NCBI RefSeq assembly: GCF_008304605.1
Contig: NZ_PIJY01000026.1
Span: 434,001-498,000, forward strand
Direction: 5' to 3'
DNA length: 64,000 nt
Origin: Oceanobacillus polygoni
GTDB taxonomy: Bacteria > Bacillota > Bacilli > Bacillales > Amphibacillaceae
The notes below the pieces were generated by a model, which saw only the letters and a list, made by a program, of their open reading frames with translations, did no database searches and was not told where the DNA came from. The translations under genes were made by a program, and so were the position numbers. Shown piece after piece: positions 53,806 to 62,725 of this stretch; within the stretch, counting starts at the first letter, position 1, and each line of letters begins with the position of its first letter.

Positions 53806-54354
53806 CTAGGGTCGTTTTTCCCAAGGATCTATTTGACCAATCGTTCGTATGGAATCTTTTTGCTTTATAGCTTCAATTACACCGGTTGAAATTTCTTTGT
53901 TTGTTAGCCATCTAGAATAATTGTTTCCTAGAACAAATCCTAAACGAATTTGGTAATAGGAACAGCCTTTGGGAACAGTTATTTCTCGCTTAATTTTATC
54001 TAATTCCGAACTGCTTCCTAATACATGGAATAGTTCCCAATCAGCGCTATGGGTTGATACCTCTTTTGCTATGATTCCCAGTGCAGCTGGCGCATTCGAA
54101 TGAATCCAGGCTACTACCAAGTTAACATCGCCATTTTGCTCGATTGTCGTATGTATTTGATGTTGCAATTCAGCGTTACTTCTATAATCAACAAGGATTG
54201 GTGTGAGTTTATTCTTAAAGCTTGCTCGTTCCACGATATGCTGCATACGTCCAGAGTTTCTAGCAACGATTGACACTTGATAGCCATGATCCAACAACCA
54301 AAGGGATACGTCTGCTAACATACCCGTTCCACCCACTACTAAAGCGTGCTTCAT
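53806..54354 (-). CDS. Short-chain dehydrogenase-like NAD(P)-binding protein
   Basis: A 182-residue Rossmann protein with VVGGTGMLADVSLWL as the nucleotide loop and a short SDR core; the usual YxxxK catalytic pair is reduced to the YYQIRLGFV region. It is shorter than normal SDRs (about 250). Substrate unknown. It lies 25 bases after the GNAT gene on the same strand and may be co-transcribed. Confidence 0.65.
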   Translation of the reverse strand: MKHALVVGGTGMLADVSLWLLDHGYQVSIVARNSGRMQHIVERASFKNKLTPILVDYRSNAELQHQIHTTIEQNGDVNLVVAWIHSNAPAALGIIAKEVSTHSADWELFHVLGSSSELDKIKREITVPKGCSYYQIRLGFVLGNNYSRWLTNKEISTGVIEAIKQKDSIRTIGQIDPWEKRP

Positions 54355-54379
54355 TTATTTTTCTCCTCACGATATTATT

Positions 54380-54883
54380 TTAGATTTCTCGTACATACCT
54401 TAATGAAAGATAATCTTCTTCCCCCGTGTTTGAATATGCCAGCTGTTCCGATACTTTACGAAATCCTCTTCTTTCATAGAATGGAATACCTTTCATGTTT
54501 CCTTTTTGTACCGAAACCCATTGCTTCTTAGCGCCTTTTGCGCGCTGCATATCTGATAAAAAATCTAAAAGCTTTGTCCCTATTCCTTCCCCACGTCTAT
54601 TCGGGTCCAAAAACAGTACATACACTTCACTTTCCTCATTATCTAGCATCCCTCCACCAATTGCTCCTACTACTTTATTTTGGTCAAGCGCTACAATGTA
54701 ACCTTCCCAGCCAGGACTTTCACCTATTTCCTTCGATATACGTTCAGGATTATAGAAACGTTGATTATTTCTTTCTATGTTTTCAGGACTCCTAATTCCT
54801 TTGTATGTATCCATGCATCCCTCACAGCAAACACGTGCTATTCCGTTAACATGTTCTATTTCTGCTCTTTTAATTGTGACCAT
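54380..54883 (-). CDS. GNAT family N-acetyltransferase
   Basis: A 167-residue GNAT. Acetyl-CoA-binding motif A is VLFLDPNRRGEGIGTKLLDFL, and FYERRGFRKV is the C-terminal motif. Two cysteines lie near the N-terminus (RVCCEGC). Acceptor unknown. Start ATG 54883, upstream of the SDR-like gene. Confidence 0.8.
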   Translation of the reverse strand: MVTIKRAEIEHVNGIARVCCEGCMDTYKGIRSPENIERNNQRFYNPERISKEIGESPGWEGYIVALDQNKVVGAIGGGMLDNEESEVYVLFLDPNRRGEGIGTKLLDFLSDMQRAKGAKKQWVSVQKGNMKGIPFYERRGFRKVSEQLAYSNTGEEDYLSLRYVREI

Positions 54884-54988
54884 GTTATAAATCGCCCCCT
54901 AATTATCTCTAAACTTAACTAATAGCCGTATAATCCACAATTTACTCCAATAAGTCTACCGATTAAAAAGCTTGCTATTAATTCTAGA

Positions 54989-55504
54989 TTATTTTCTGGG
55001 CAAGCCGTACTTAGTTAGATAATTGAAGATGCTTTCATTATCTGCTAGCTGAATCATTTTGTCCTTATACACACTATCCCTAACAAAATTCGGCAAAAGA
55101 TCCGTATTATAATTTCGATTCCACACAATCAATGCTTGAATGCTTTCGACCGTTTCATTTTTAGTTGTAGGTAAAATTCCTGCTTTTCTTTTTTCATATC
55201 TGTTCCATATTCTTTCTTCTTGAATCGAAATGGGGGTATTCAAAATAAATATTTTATCTGCCAAATCAAAGCTCGGGGCCACCCACTTAAAGTAAACTCC
55301 CTCAATCACCCAAGATGGACTCTCTACAATTTCTTTTAGTTTATTATCCCTTTTCGTTACTTCAGCTTTTATACCATAATCGCTTGCAAGGTTATCCCAA
55401 AATAGATGATCCAAATCAACGTGTGGAATATGAAGTATTTTGCTTAACTGCTCAGCTATATACGATTTACCACTTCCTGCACCACCAATAATATGTATCC
55501 TAAT
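54989..55504 (-). CDS. P-loop kinase-like protein (adenylate kinase/topology-modulation type), apparent ATT start
   Basis: A 171-residue P-loop protein. IRIHIIGGAGSGKSYIAEQL carries Walker A (GGAGSGKS) at the very N-terminus, and HVDLDHLFW is the usual acceptor-site motif of small FlaR-type nucleotide kinases. An in-frame TGA lies only two codons before the ATT at 55504, and the frame contains no ATG, GTG or TTG before the P-loop, so initiation must be at ATT (GAGAGGTG is 8 bases upstream), or the gene has lost its ATG. A TTG at 55414 would leave out the P-loop. Substrate unknown. Confidence 0.6.
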   Translation of the reverse strand: MRIHIIGGAGSGKSYIAEQLSKILHIPHVDLDHLFWDNLASDYGIKAEVTKRDNKLKEIVESPSWVIEGVYFKWVAPSFDLADKIFILNTPISIQEERIWNRYEKRKAGILPTTKNETVESIQALIVWNRNYNTDLLPNFVRDSVYKDKMIQLADNESIFNYLTKYGLPRK

Positions 55505-55553
55505 ACGATTTCACCTCTCGCTCAATTGCTCAATCCTGATAGCTTTCATTCAA

Positions 55554-55739
55554 TTAGATTAAAGTATTCATGCAGATTTCTAAATGACTTATACACATTT
55601 GCAGCTGCATAGAAATTACTTTTGTTTCAACTTCTTCTATCACTCTCTCGGTAGGTTTTTCGATACTATTATTCAAATCCTTTACATAAAGCGGACCAGT
55701 ACGAATAATGATATAATTTAAATGCGATTTTTTAATGGA
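55554..55739 (-). pseudogene. Possible gene remnant
   Basis: A 61-codon open frame after a stop, with no standard start at its head, reads like protein: SHLNYIIIRTGPLYVKDL then EKPTERVIEEVETKVISMQL and ends MNTLI. The YIIIRTGPL segment recalls atypical SDR/NmrA proteins (YTIIRPGPL). It may be the C-terminal remnant of a decayed gene. The rest of 55505-55921 contains only the terminator at 55821-55859. Confidence 0.3.
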
Positions 55740-55820
55740 TTATCATCACATACCTATTTAAAGTCTACCATATAATAAGTATTGTTTATTTTTAAAAATT
55801 CCAACTGAGATTATACTCAT

Positions 55821-55859
55821 AAAAAGAGAGGTAGTTATCAGTTTAATAACTACCTCTCA
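55821..55859 (-). terminator. Terminator after the YflT-like gene
   Basis: GAGAGGTAGTTAT, 7-base loop, ATAACTACCTCTC; TTTTTATG follows on the minus strand. Confidence 0.85.
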
Positions 55860-55921
55860 TCCATAATATGTTCCTTTGCAACCTTATTACTTAGGAAACT
55901 TCCTGTCTACTGAAACATTAC

Positions 55922-56359
55922 TCACTCCTTAGGATGTAAAAAAACAAGTATTTTGCCCTCTTTTACATCATTCGAGTAGCGCTCTGCCTCTTCATTCGAA
56001 ACACCTATTTCCATTAAAGCATGTTTCAATCCGCCTGCTCCAGTAGCAACACCAGCTGCTGCACCTCCAAGTGTAGTTATAATCGGACCTGCAACGATGA
56101 CTGGGCCAATTCCTGGGATTGCTAGTGCGCTTAATCCGATAAATAGCCCGGTTACCCCGATAGCGCCCCCAGCTGCTGCACCAGCAACAGCTCCATCCGT
56201 AGTTGAAGGAGCGACTTGTTCCGATGCTTCTTTCAACTTATTGGTGTTTTTGGCTATAATAGATATTTCATCGATTGTGTAGCCTTTGCTTTTTAATTGT
56301 TCAACAGCTTCCACTGCTTGTTCTTCCGTTTCGTATATTCCAACAATATGATTATTCAT
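55922..56359 (-). CDS. General stress protein 17M-like (YflT family)
   Basis: A 145-residue protein: ferredoxin-like N-terminus (HIVGIYETEEQAVEAVEQLKSKGY) typical of YflT/GSP17M, then a glycine/alanine-rich hydrophobic middle (60-115) and a C-terminal SNEEAERYSNDVKEGKILVFL. In B. subtilis this family is SigB-induced. I looked for a SigB promoter (GTTT-N12-15-GGGTA) and found no properly spaced pair. AGGGGG precedes the ATG. Confidence 0.75.
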   Translation of the reverse strand: MNNHIVGIYETEEQAVEAVEQLKSKGYTIDEISIIAKNTNKLKEASEQVAPSTTDGAVAGAAAGGAIGVTGLFIGLSALAIPGIGPVIVAGPIITTLGGAAAGVATGAGGLKHALMEIGVSNEEAERYSNDVKEGKILVFLHPKE

Positions 56360-56476
56360 TAATGTGCCCCCTAAAAAAGTGAACTAATAATTCTTTACCC
56401 TTTTCCAGATAATAATAGTCATACTCATTGAAACGGTTTTAAGTGGGATCATTATTTAATGATGCAATGCCACATC

Positions 56477-57514
56477 TTACAAAGCAGCTTTCCCCTCCAC
56501 TCTCCTTGCATAAATCATGCTCAAAATATCGTTAAACATAACGGTTTCCACTTCATACCCATGTTCTTCTAACCAGTTCACTAATAACGACCGATCTGCA
56601 TAAAATTCATCCTCAATTGATTCAATTGCCTCGGTGTTCCCTTCCTCCCGAAACGCATCCATTACCTCATTGCGATGTGTCTCATCCAGAAACATTAAAT
56701 CTGCTATGCAAATTTGACCATTTGGCTTTAACACACGTGTCATTTCTGTTAAAGCTAACAGCTTTTCCGAGTCAGGTAAGTGGTGTAAGGCATAGCTTGA
56801 AACCACCGCATCAACTTGGTTATCCAATAAAGGCAGCGCTAGAAAGTGTCCATGACGCACCTCAATCTCCGAATGCTTTTCCTTACAAATTTCTAGCATT
56901 TTTTCCGATTGGTCAATCCCAATGACATGGATTCCTTTTTCCACAAATTTCGCTCCGAGGTTTCCTGTGCCAATTCCAATATCAGCACAGATTGTGCATT
57001 CTTCCAGTTGAATCGTTTGTGCAATCTTTTCAAGTGCTTCATCATAATCTTGATGCACATTGAAGCCATGTCCCTCTCGCTTAATATGGTTGTCAAAATC
57101 CTCCGCCCAACTATCAAAATCCCACTTATCCTCCCATCCCTTTCGAAGACTTTTCAATTTCTTCAAATGCTGTGCCAGCCCATACATATCTCCATCAGAA
57201 CGTTCCACCATCTGATCAATCGTGTCTATCATATCCTTGACTTCCAACCACTGTGCAACGAGCGCCATACGCTGTACCTGCAAATATCCCTTGATTGTCA
57301 TGTCCGGGTCTTCCAAAGCTTTTTTAATCCCTTTTATAGGTACGCCAATCTCTCGCAATGCTAGAATTGTACTTAACCGCACTACATCTGCCTCGGAAAA
57401 ATAACGATACTCATTCTCTGCATCTTTTTTTGGTGCAATTAACCCTTTTTCTTCATAGAAACGGATTGCCCGAGGTGTGGTGTTTAACTGTTTTGCTACT
57501 TCGTTGATTTGCAT
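56477..57514 (-). CDS. MerR regulator fused to SAM-dependent methyltransferase
   Basis: A 345-residue fusion. Residues 1-70 are a MerR HTH (MQINEVAKQLNTTPRAIRFYEEKGLI), 71-130 a coiled-coil-like dimer helix, and 150-345 a class I methyltransferase with motif I ADIGIGTGNLG, an acidic motif II (GIDQ) and YALHHLPD. MerR proteins usually carry a ligand-binding C-terminus; here an enzyme takes its place. The ATG at 57514 is 8 bases after GGGAG. The promoter has a 19-base spacer filled by a dyad, so it likely autoregulates. No other gene shares the operon. Confidence 0.8.
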   Translation of the reverse strand: MQINEVAKQLNTTPRAIRFYEEKGLIAPKKDAENEYRYFSEADVVRLSTILALREIGVPIKGIKKALEDPDMTIKGYLQVQRMALVAQWLEVKDMIDTIDQMVERSDGDMYGLAQHLKKLKSLRKGWEDKWDFDSWAEDFDNHIKREGHGFNVHQDYDEALEKIAQTIQLEECTICADIGIGTGNLGAKFVEKGIHVIGIDQSEKMLEICKEKHSEIEVRHGHFLALPLLDNQVDAVVSSYALHHLPDSEKLLALTEMTRVLKPNGQICIADLMFLDETHRNEVMDAFREEGNTEAIESIEDEFYADRSLLVNWLEEHGYEVETVMFNDILSMIYARRVEGKAAL

Positions 57515-57536
57515 GTAACTCTCTCCCTTCTTATTC

Positions 57537-57567
57537 AAGATAAACCCTTCCGTAACGGGAAGGTAAA
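57537..57567 (-). promoter_or_regulatory. MerR-type promoter with 19-base spacer and operator
   Basis: On the minus strand TTTACC (-35), 19-base spacer, TATCTT (-10). Inside the spacer lies the dyad CCTTCC-N6-GGAAGG (57546-57551 and 57558-57563). Overlong spacers with a central dyad are the hallmark of MerR-activated promoters. Confidence 0.65.
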
Positions 57568-57692
57568 GGGTATATTTTAAAATAAATGAACAATGATTAC
57601 TTGTAACCGTATCACAAACAAAGGTGACATGATATAATATCTCCGCCGAATGTTATACTATAGGCAAAGACACAAAAAGTGAGGTTTTACAA

Positions 57693-58958
57693 GTGGACGA
57701 ACGCATTCAAAAAATAATTGATTTCACAGCAGATAAGTTTAAACTTGAAGCTTTTTACTTAAAAAGACATTCGATCTTCCGTGAGAAGGTCGACCAGAAT
57801 GACGAATCTTTTGTTTTAAATATGGAGTGGTTTCCAAATGACGCAATTATTTCAGATGAAGATTTAAACCCTGCTGGAACGGTTAGCATCGATATCGATA
57901 TTCACACAAGGTTAATCCGCCGAGTTATCTTCGTAGAGGGAGAGAACAAGCTAGAGGCTGATTTACCGAAATCTGGCAATACAGAGCTTGCGATTGAATG
58001 GATTGAACAAGAAACTGGTTTGGAGTTTGGCAGACAGTTTAAATTAGTTCATGAAGATGATAAAGAACTTTTTTTCCAAGCTGCTGTGGATAATATTGCT
58101 GTATTCCCATCTGGTTCCATTCAAATGGAATTTAATGATGGGCATAAGTTAGCTTTATTTTCAATTGATGGTCATTTCCCGAATGAAGAACAATTAAATT
58201 GGGAACCATTTGCATTAACATCGGAAAAAATTGAGCCGATCGCAAAAGCACAGACAAAGCTATTAGAAATTCCGTTGGAAGACGAAGAAAAATGGAAGGC
58301 GATTTATGGAATAACAACCGTATTCGTAACAAATGACGGGGATAAAACGATTTCCTATGAACAAGTGGAAAGTCCTGAATCTTATACACATCATGACCTT
58401 GTCTTACAATGGGACGAAGCAATCGAAGAGCCCTTAACAAGAAAAGACATTGATCTTTCACAAGAAGTTACAGTAGAAGAAGCATTTGCTAAAAAGCAAA
58501 CACAAGAGAATAAACCACTGTCCAGTGATGAGCAAAAACAAGCAATCAAAACGGTACAAAACTTCATGCAACGTGAATATCCACAGGCTAGTGGCGATTG
58601 GAAGCTTGCTGCATTATGGCGTGAGAAAGCGTATATCATTGCAGAATTAAGAACAGCAAAGCCTGATGCACGTGTTATCGACCGGAAAATTAAGCTATTA
58701 ATAGATGGTGCGAATTTCGAAGCGCTTAACTATGTGGATAACCAATCCCTTGTGGATATGTTCAAACATTTCGAGCATGCAGAGGAGCCTAAGTTTTCTG
58801 AAGAAGAGGCGTTCGAAAAGCTTGCTAAACATATTGAAATAGCGCCTGTCTACGTTTTTGATAAGGCACAAAACCGCTACATTTTATGTGGTAAAGTAGA
58901 CTGTGGATATGGTGTGGATAGTTTTACTGGAGAAGTTATTTTATTGGACGAACTTTAA
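57693..58958 (+). CDS. Conserved hypothetical protein, PepSY-like repeats
   Basis: A 421-residue cytoplasmic protein without signal peptide or membrane segment. The pattern of short beta strands and helices (SGNTELAIEWIEQETGLEFG, and a later AIKTVQNFMQREYPQASGDWKL) looks like YcdB/PepSY-type repeats. I do not recognise a named family. It starts with a GTG 8 bases after AGG. Single gene, with a terminator shared with nrdF. Confidence 0.6.
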   Translation: MDERIQKIIDFTADKFKLEAFYLKRHSIFREKVDQNDESFVLNMEWFPNDAIISDEDLNPAGTVSIDIDIHTRLIRRVIFVEGENKLEADLPKSGNTELAIEWIEQETGLEFGRQFKLVHEDDKELFFQAAVDNIAVFPSGSIQMEFNDGHKLALFSIDGHFPNEEQLNWEPFALTSEKIEPIAKAQTKLLEIPLEDEEKWKAIYGITTVFVTNDGDKTISYEQVESPESYTHHDLVLQWDEAIEEPLTRKDIDLSQEVTVEEAFAKKQTQENKPLSSDEQKQAIKTVQNFMQREYPQASGDWKLAALWREKAYIIAELRTAKPDARVIDRKIKLLIDGANFEALNYVDNQSLVDMFKHFEHAEEPKFSEEEAFEKLAKHIEIAPVYVFDKAQNRYILCGKVDCGYGVDSFTGEVILLDEL

Positions 58959-58963
58959 ATAGC

Positions 58964-59000
58964 AAAAAATCCCCTTTTCATTTCAAAAGGGGATTTTTTA
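58964..59000. terminator. Bidirectional terminator
   Basis: AAAAAATCCCCTTTT, short loop, AAAAGGGGATTTTTT between the converging genes at 58958 and 59036. Confidence 0.9.
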
Positions 59001-59035
59001 TTTAGCAGAGAACACTTATGATAACGCATTCTTCC

Positions 59036-60079
59036 TTATAGATCATCAAATCCATTCAAATCACTTGTCTTCGTATATTGTCTTGATTTCTGTTCAAAGA
59101 AATCTGTTTTCGTCCCATCAAAGTTATCCACATATGCACGGATCCACTTCATTGGGTTATCAACATGCTGTGGGTAAATTTCACTTAAGCCCATTAAACG
59201 CAACATTTTGTTTGCACGATATTTAATATATCCTGCCATTTCATCTAAATCAATACCTTCTACATCTGCCAATACATAGTTTGACCATTCAATCTCTAAG
59301 TCAACCGATTCACGGAAATGATCATATACCCAATCCGTAAATTCTCCCGTATTGTATTCTGGATTCTCTGCTAATGTAGCACGGAATAGTTCTCCAATAA
59401 AGCGGCCATGCTCCAGCTCGTCACGATTAATGTAGCTAATCATTGTTGATGTACCTACCATTTTATTTTGACGTGCTAGGTTGTAGAAGAACGCAAATCC
59501 AGAGTAGAAGAACATACCTTCCAATAGTGACGTATATACCAATGTTTTTAAGATATTTTCCACAGTCGGATCTTCCACAAATGCATTGTATTGCTTCGTT
59601 AAGTTTTCATTCCGTTTAAGCAGTACTTCATCTACTCGCCCAAGCTGGAATGCTTTATTTTGTTCATCCAATGAAACGACAGATGATAATACGTAAGAGT
59701 AGCTCTCATTATGCACTGCTTCCTGCTGTGCAATTACAGCCATGATTGATTGTACAGAAGGATCTGTTGCGTACAATGATATTAACAATGCAGTTCTTGT
59801 TTGTGGTGCATCCAATGTGGATAACAATCCGATTATTTTTAAATAAGCGTCGCGCTCTTCCTCTGTTAATGTCGGGAATTGCTTCACATCACTAGACATA
59901 TTCACTTCATCCGCTTGCCAGTAATTACCCACAAGTCGCTTATACATTTTGTACCAATGTGGATAAGCAATATCATTCCAGTTTAAAATACCACTTGATT
60001 TTCCGCCGAATAACGCGGTCGATTTATTTGGATGCAACGGCTCCAAGGTTTTAGCCTTCTCAAGCAAAGCTCTTGGCAT
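59036..60079 (-). CDS. nrdF: Class I ribonucleotide reductase beta subunit
   Basis: A 347-residue ferritin-like radical subunit. Metal ligands Asp90, Glu120 and His123 and the radical tyrosine Tyr127 (QEAVHNESY) are present, as are the later ligands in SLLEGMFFYSGF (Glu) and RDELEHGRF (Glu, His). It therefore can form a dimetal-tyrosyl radical. The start at 60079, 9 bases after GGAG, lies inside the flavodoxin gene (20-base overlap); the frame runs 22 codons further up. It works with NrdE. Confidence 0.9.
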   Translation of the reverse strand: MPRALLEKAKTLEPLHPNKSTALFGGKSSGILNWNDIAYPHWYKMYKRLVGNYWQADEVNMSSDVKQFPTLTEEERDAYLKIIGLLSTLDAPQTRTALLISLYATDPSVQSIMAVIAQQEAVHNESYSYVLSSVVSLDEQNKAFQLGRVDEVLLKRNENLTKQYNAFVEDPTVENILKTLVYTSLLEGMFFYSGFAFFYNLARQNKMVGTSTMISYINRDELEHGRFIGELFRATLAENPEYNTGEFTDWVYDHFRESVDLEIEWSNYVLADVEGIDLDEMAGYIKYRANKMLRLMGLSEIYPQHVDNPMKWIRAYVDNFDGTKTDFFEQKSRQYTKTSDLNGFDDL

Positions 60080-60494
60080 GATGCAACACTCCTTCCAACC
60101 ATAATTCCACTTTTTCTTCTTGACTTCCTCTAGGGGACTGCTCAATTTTCAGAGCAGTCCATTTACTATCATAAAATTTCACTAATTTATCCACAGCTTT
60201 ACAGAATAAGTCATCCCCGCCAAATTGGGTATCTCCTGTTCCAAAAACTGCAATATTATCTGGCTTATAGCCGATCTCAAGTATAAGGTCTTTCACTTCG
60301 TCTGGTGTACTCCCCATCTCCCAAGTAAACGTTCCAAGAAAAACAAAGTCATAGCTTTTCGGATCAAATGGTGCATCGATTCCGATTCGATGCATATCCA
60401 CAGAGATGCCATCTTGCTTTAATTTGTTTTCAATCAATTCCGCTACTTCTTCTGTGTTTCCACTGTACGATAAATATGCGATAATCGCCCTCAA
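60060..60494 (-). CDS. Flavodoxin between nrdE and nrdF (NrdI position)
   Basis: A 144-residue canonical flavodoxin, not an NrdI by sequence. YLSYSGNTEEVAELI has the Ser/Thr-Gly-Asn-Thr phosphate loop; GTFTWEMGSTPDEV and AVFGTGDTQFGGDDLFCKAVD are flavodoxin flavin loops. NrdI proteins have a TGNV-type loop and lack these. Its place suggests that it supplies electrons or oxidant for cofactor assembly in NrdF or reduces the enzyme. Start TTG at 60494 gives a TTGA overlap with the nrdE stop; an in-frame GTG lies 4 codons upstream. Confidence 0.75.
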   Translation of the reverse strand: MRAIIAYLSYSGNTEEVAELIENKLKQDGISVDMHRIGIDAPFDPKSYDFVFLGTFTWEMGSTPDEVKDLILEIGYKPDNIAVFGTGDTQFGGDDLFCKAVDKLVKFYDSKWTALKIEQSPRGSQEEKVELWLEGVLHHAKSFA

Positions 60495-62725
60495 CTTTGA
60501 CACCACTCACATTCTTCGACATCATTCGACGTTGAACGAACATAATACGTCGTTTTAAGTCCTTCGCGCCATGCTTGCATATGAAGATCCAGTAATATCG
60601 ATGCACGAATTGTATTCGGCACATAGAAGTTAAATGAAATACTTTGATCAATATGCTTCTGTCTAACTGCGTTTTGTTTAACAGACCAGCGCTGATCAAC
60701 GATATATGCAGACCTGCGATAAATATTGTACGTGTTATGATCAAGTTCCGGTGCAGTTACAGGAATCTTAAAGTCCTTCTTCTCTTCACTATAGAACACA
60801 TTGAAAATCGGGTCGATACTAGCTGTTGAGCCTGCAATCATTGCAGTCGTTGAGTTCGGCGCTACTGCCATTAAATAACCGTTACGCATGCCGTTCTCCT
60901 GTACCTCTTGTTGCAATGTTGCCCACTCTTCAGTTGTATAGTCTTTTTGTTTAAAGTAAGCCCCAGTACTCCATTTACTTCCTTCAAAGGCTGGATAGCT
61001 TCCTTTTTCCTTACTAAGCTCCATGCTATTCTTAATCGTTAAATAGGAAATTTTCTCATATAATTCATCTGCATAGTCTACAGCTTGCTCAGATTCCCAT
61101 TCGATATTTTCTTTTGCAAGTAGATGATGCCATCCAAAAGTACCTAATCCAATTGCGCGATATTTCTTATTGGTTAGTTCTGCTTGCATAATTGGCAATG
61201 TGTTAATATCAATGACATTATCGAGCATACGAACTTGGATTTTAATTAAACGGTCGAGCACATTATCTGGTACTGCTTTTCCTAAGTTAATCGAGCTTAG
61301 GTTACAAACAACATAATCACCAGGCTGATATTTCTTCACAATCGTGTTTTCTTTTTCAAGGTACTCTTCCACAAACTGTGTTGGTGATTGGTTTTGCGTA
61401 ATTTCTGTACATAGGTTTGAGCAGTAAATCATCCCTTGGTGGCTATTGGCATTTTGACGATTTACTTCATCACGGTAGAACATAAACGGTGTGCCCGTTT
61501 CAAGCTGAGATACCATGACACGTTTCATAATATCAATAGCATTTACTGTTTTACGTGATAAGTTTTCATTTGCCACACACTCTAAATATTTTTCTCTCCA
61601 TGTTCCATTCCCTTTTTCTTCATCATAAAAATCTTCTAAGGAATAGCCCATTACTTGACGTACTTCATGTGGATCGAATAGATGCCACTCCCCGCGCTGT
61701 TCAACCTGCTCCATGAAATAATCTGGTAAACAAACACCTGTGAAAATATCATGGGCACGCATGCGGTCGTCTCCATTATTGAGCTTCAAATCTAGGAAAG
61801 ACTCAACATCTTGATGCCAAACATCTAAATAAATGGCAATTGCACCTTTTCTCGTACCAAGCTGGTCAACACTTACCGCCGTATTGTTTAGCTGTTTAAT
61901 CCATGGAACAACACCACTGGACATTCCTTTGAATCCTTTAATGGAACTTCCTCTTGCACGGATTTTCCCCATATAAACACCAATTCCGCCACCGTTTTTA
62001 GAAAGCTTCGCAATATCGGTGTTACTGTCATAAATGGATTGCAGGCTATCATCAACTGTATCAATAAAGCAGCTTGATAGTTGACCATGTGTTTTTCCAG
62101 CATTCGTTAAGGTTGGAGTCGCTACTGTCATATAAAGATTACTTAATGCCCAGTAAGCTTCTTCAACAAGCTTCATTCTGTGAGACGGATCCTCGTCCTG
62201 CATCAAATACATCGCGATAACCATCCAGCGTTCTTGTGGCAGCTCGTAAATGTTTTTTTCATGATCCGTTGCAAGATAACGTGTAGCGACTGTATATATC
62301 CCAAGATAGTTAAATAGGAAATCTCTATCCGGGTCGATGATGCTGCCAAAATGGTCAATTTCAGTTTTCGTATATTTTGAGATGATGTTCGGCGCATATG
62401 CCCCTTCATCTGTTAACATTTGAATTAATTCATACAGTGATCCATAGCGAGCCTCTGCATCATAATTGCGGTTTTCTCCTGCTTTGCGGTACAGCTCTTG
62501 CAAATAGATTCGTGCTGCAACGTATGTCCATGCAGGATTTGCCTCATCTATATTTTCCAATGCAATTTTAATTAATCGATCTGCAACTTTTTCGATTCCT
62601 ATTTCCGGTTTAATGGTTCGTAATGCTTTCTCCATAAAGTGATCAATTTCGACAGAAAGCCCCTCTGTTGCTATTTTGACAATCTGCTCAATTGTACTTG
62701 AATCCTGTTTCGTTTCTGTAATCAT
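60491..62725 (-). CDS. nrdE: Class I ribonucleotide reductase alpha subunit
   Basis: A 744-residue catalytic subunit. Active-site motifs: SSCFIDTVDD (first reactive Cys), NLCTEI (Asn, Cys, Glu), the C-terminal tyrosine pair in KTTYYVRS, and ECEWCQS, the Cys-Trp-Cys-type redox pair that accepts electrons from thioredoxin. No ATP-cone is seen at the N-terminus. Together with nrdF and the flavodoxin it converts NDPs to dNDPs. GGGAGG lies 8 bases before the ATG. I searched upstream for NrdR boxes and saw none. Between 62726 and 63086 I see no gene. Confidence 0.9.
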   Translation of the reverse strand: MITETKQDSSTIEQIVKIATEGLSVEIDHFMEKALRTIKPEIGIEKVADRLIKIALENIDEANPAWTYVAARIYLQELYRKAGENRNYDAEARYGSLYELIQMLTDEGAYAPNIISKYTKTEIDHFGSIIDPDRDFLFNYLGIYTVATRYLATDHEKNIYELPQERWMVIAMYLMQDEDPSHRMKLVEEAYWALSNLYMTVATPTLTNAGKTHGQLSSCFIDTVDDSLQSIYDSNTDIAKLSKNGGGIGVYMGKIRARGSSIKGFKGMSSGVVPWIKQLNNTAVSVDQLGTRKGAIAIYLDVWHQDVESFLDLKLNNGDDRMRAHDIFTGVCLPDYFMEQVEQRGEWHLFDPHEVRQVMGYSLEDFYDEEKGNGTWREKYLECVANENLSRKTVNAIDIMKRVMVSQLETGTPFMFYRDEVNRQNANSHQGMIYCSNLCTEITQNQSPTQFVEEYLEKENTIVKKYQPGDYVVCNLSSINLGKAVPDNVLDRLIKIQVRMLDNVIDINTLPIMQAELTNKKYRAIGLGTFGWHHLLAKENIEWESEQAVDYADELYEKISYLTIKNSMELSKEKGSYPAFEGSKWSTGAYFKQKDYTTEEWATLQQEVQENGMRNGYLMAVAPNSTTAMIAGSTASIDPIFNVFYSEEKKDFKIPVTAPELDHNTYNIYRRSAYIVDQRWSVKQNAVRQKHIDQSISFNFYVPNTIRASILLDLHMQAWREGLKTTYYVRSTSNDVEECEWCQS

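Noticed and set aside
56360-56470. Possible SigB promoter for the YflT-like gene
   Set aside because: CGTTTCA and GGGTAA occur but 28 bases apart, far from the 12-15 required.
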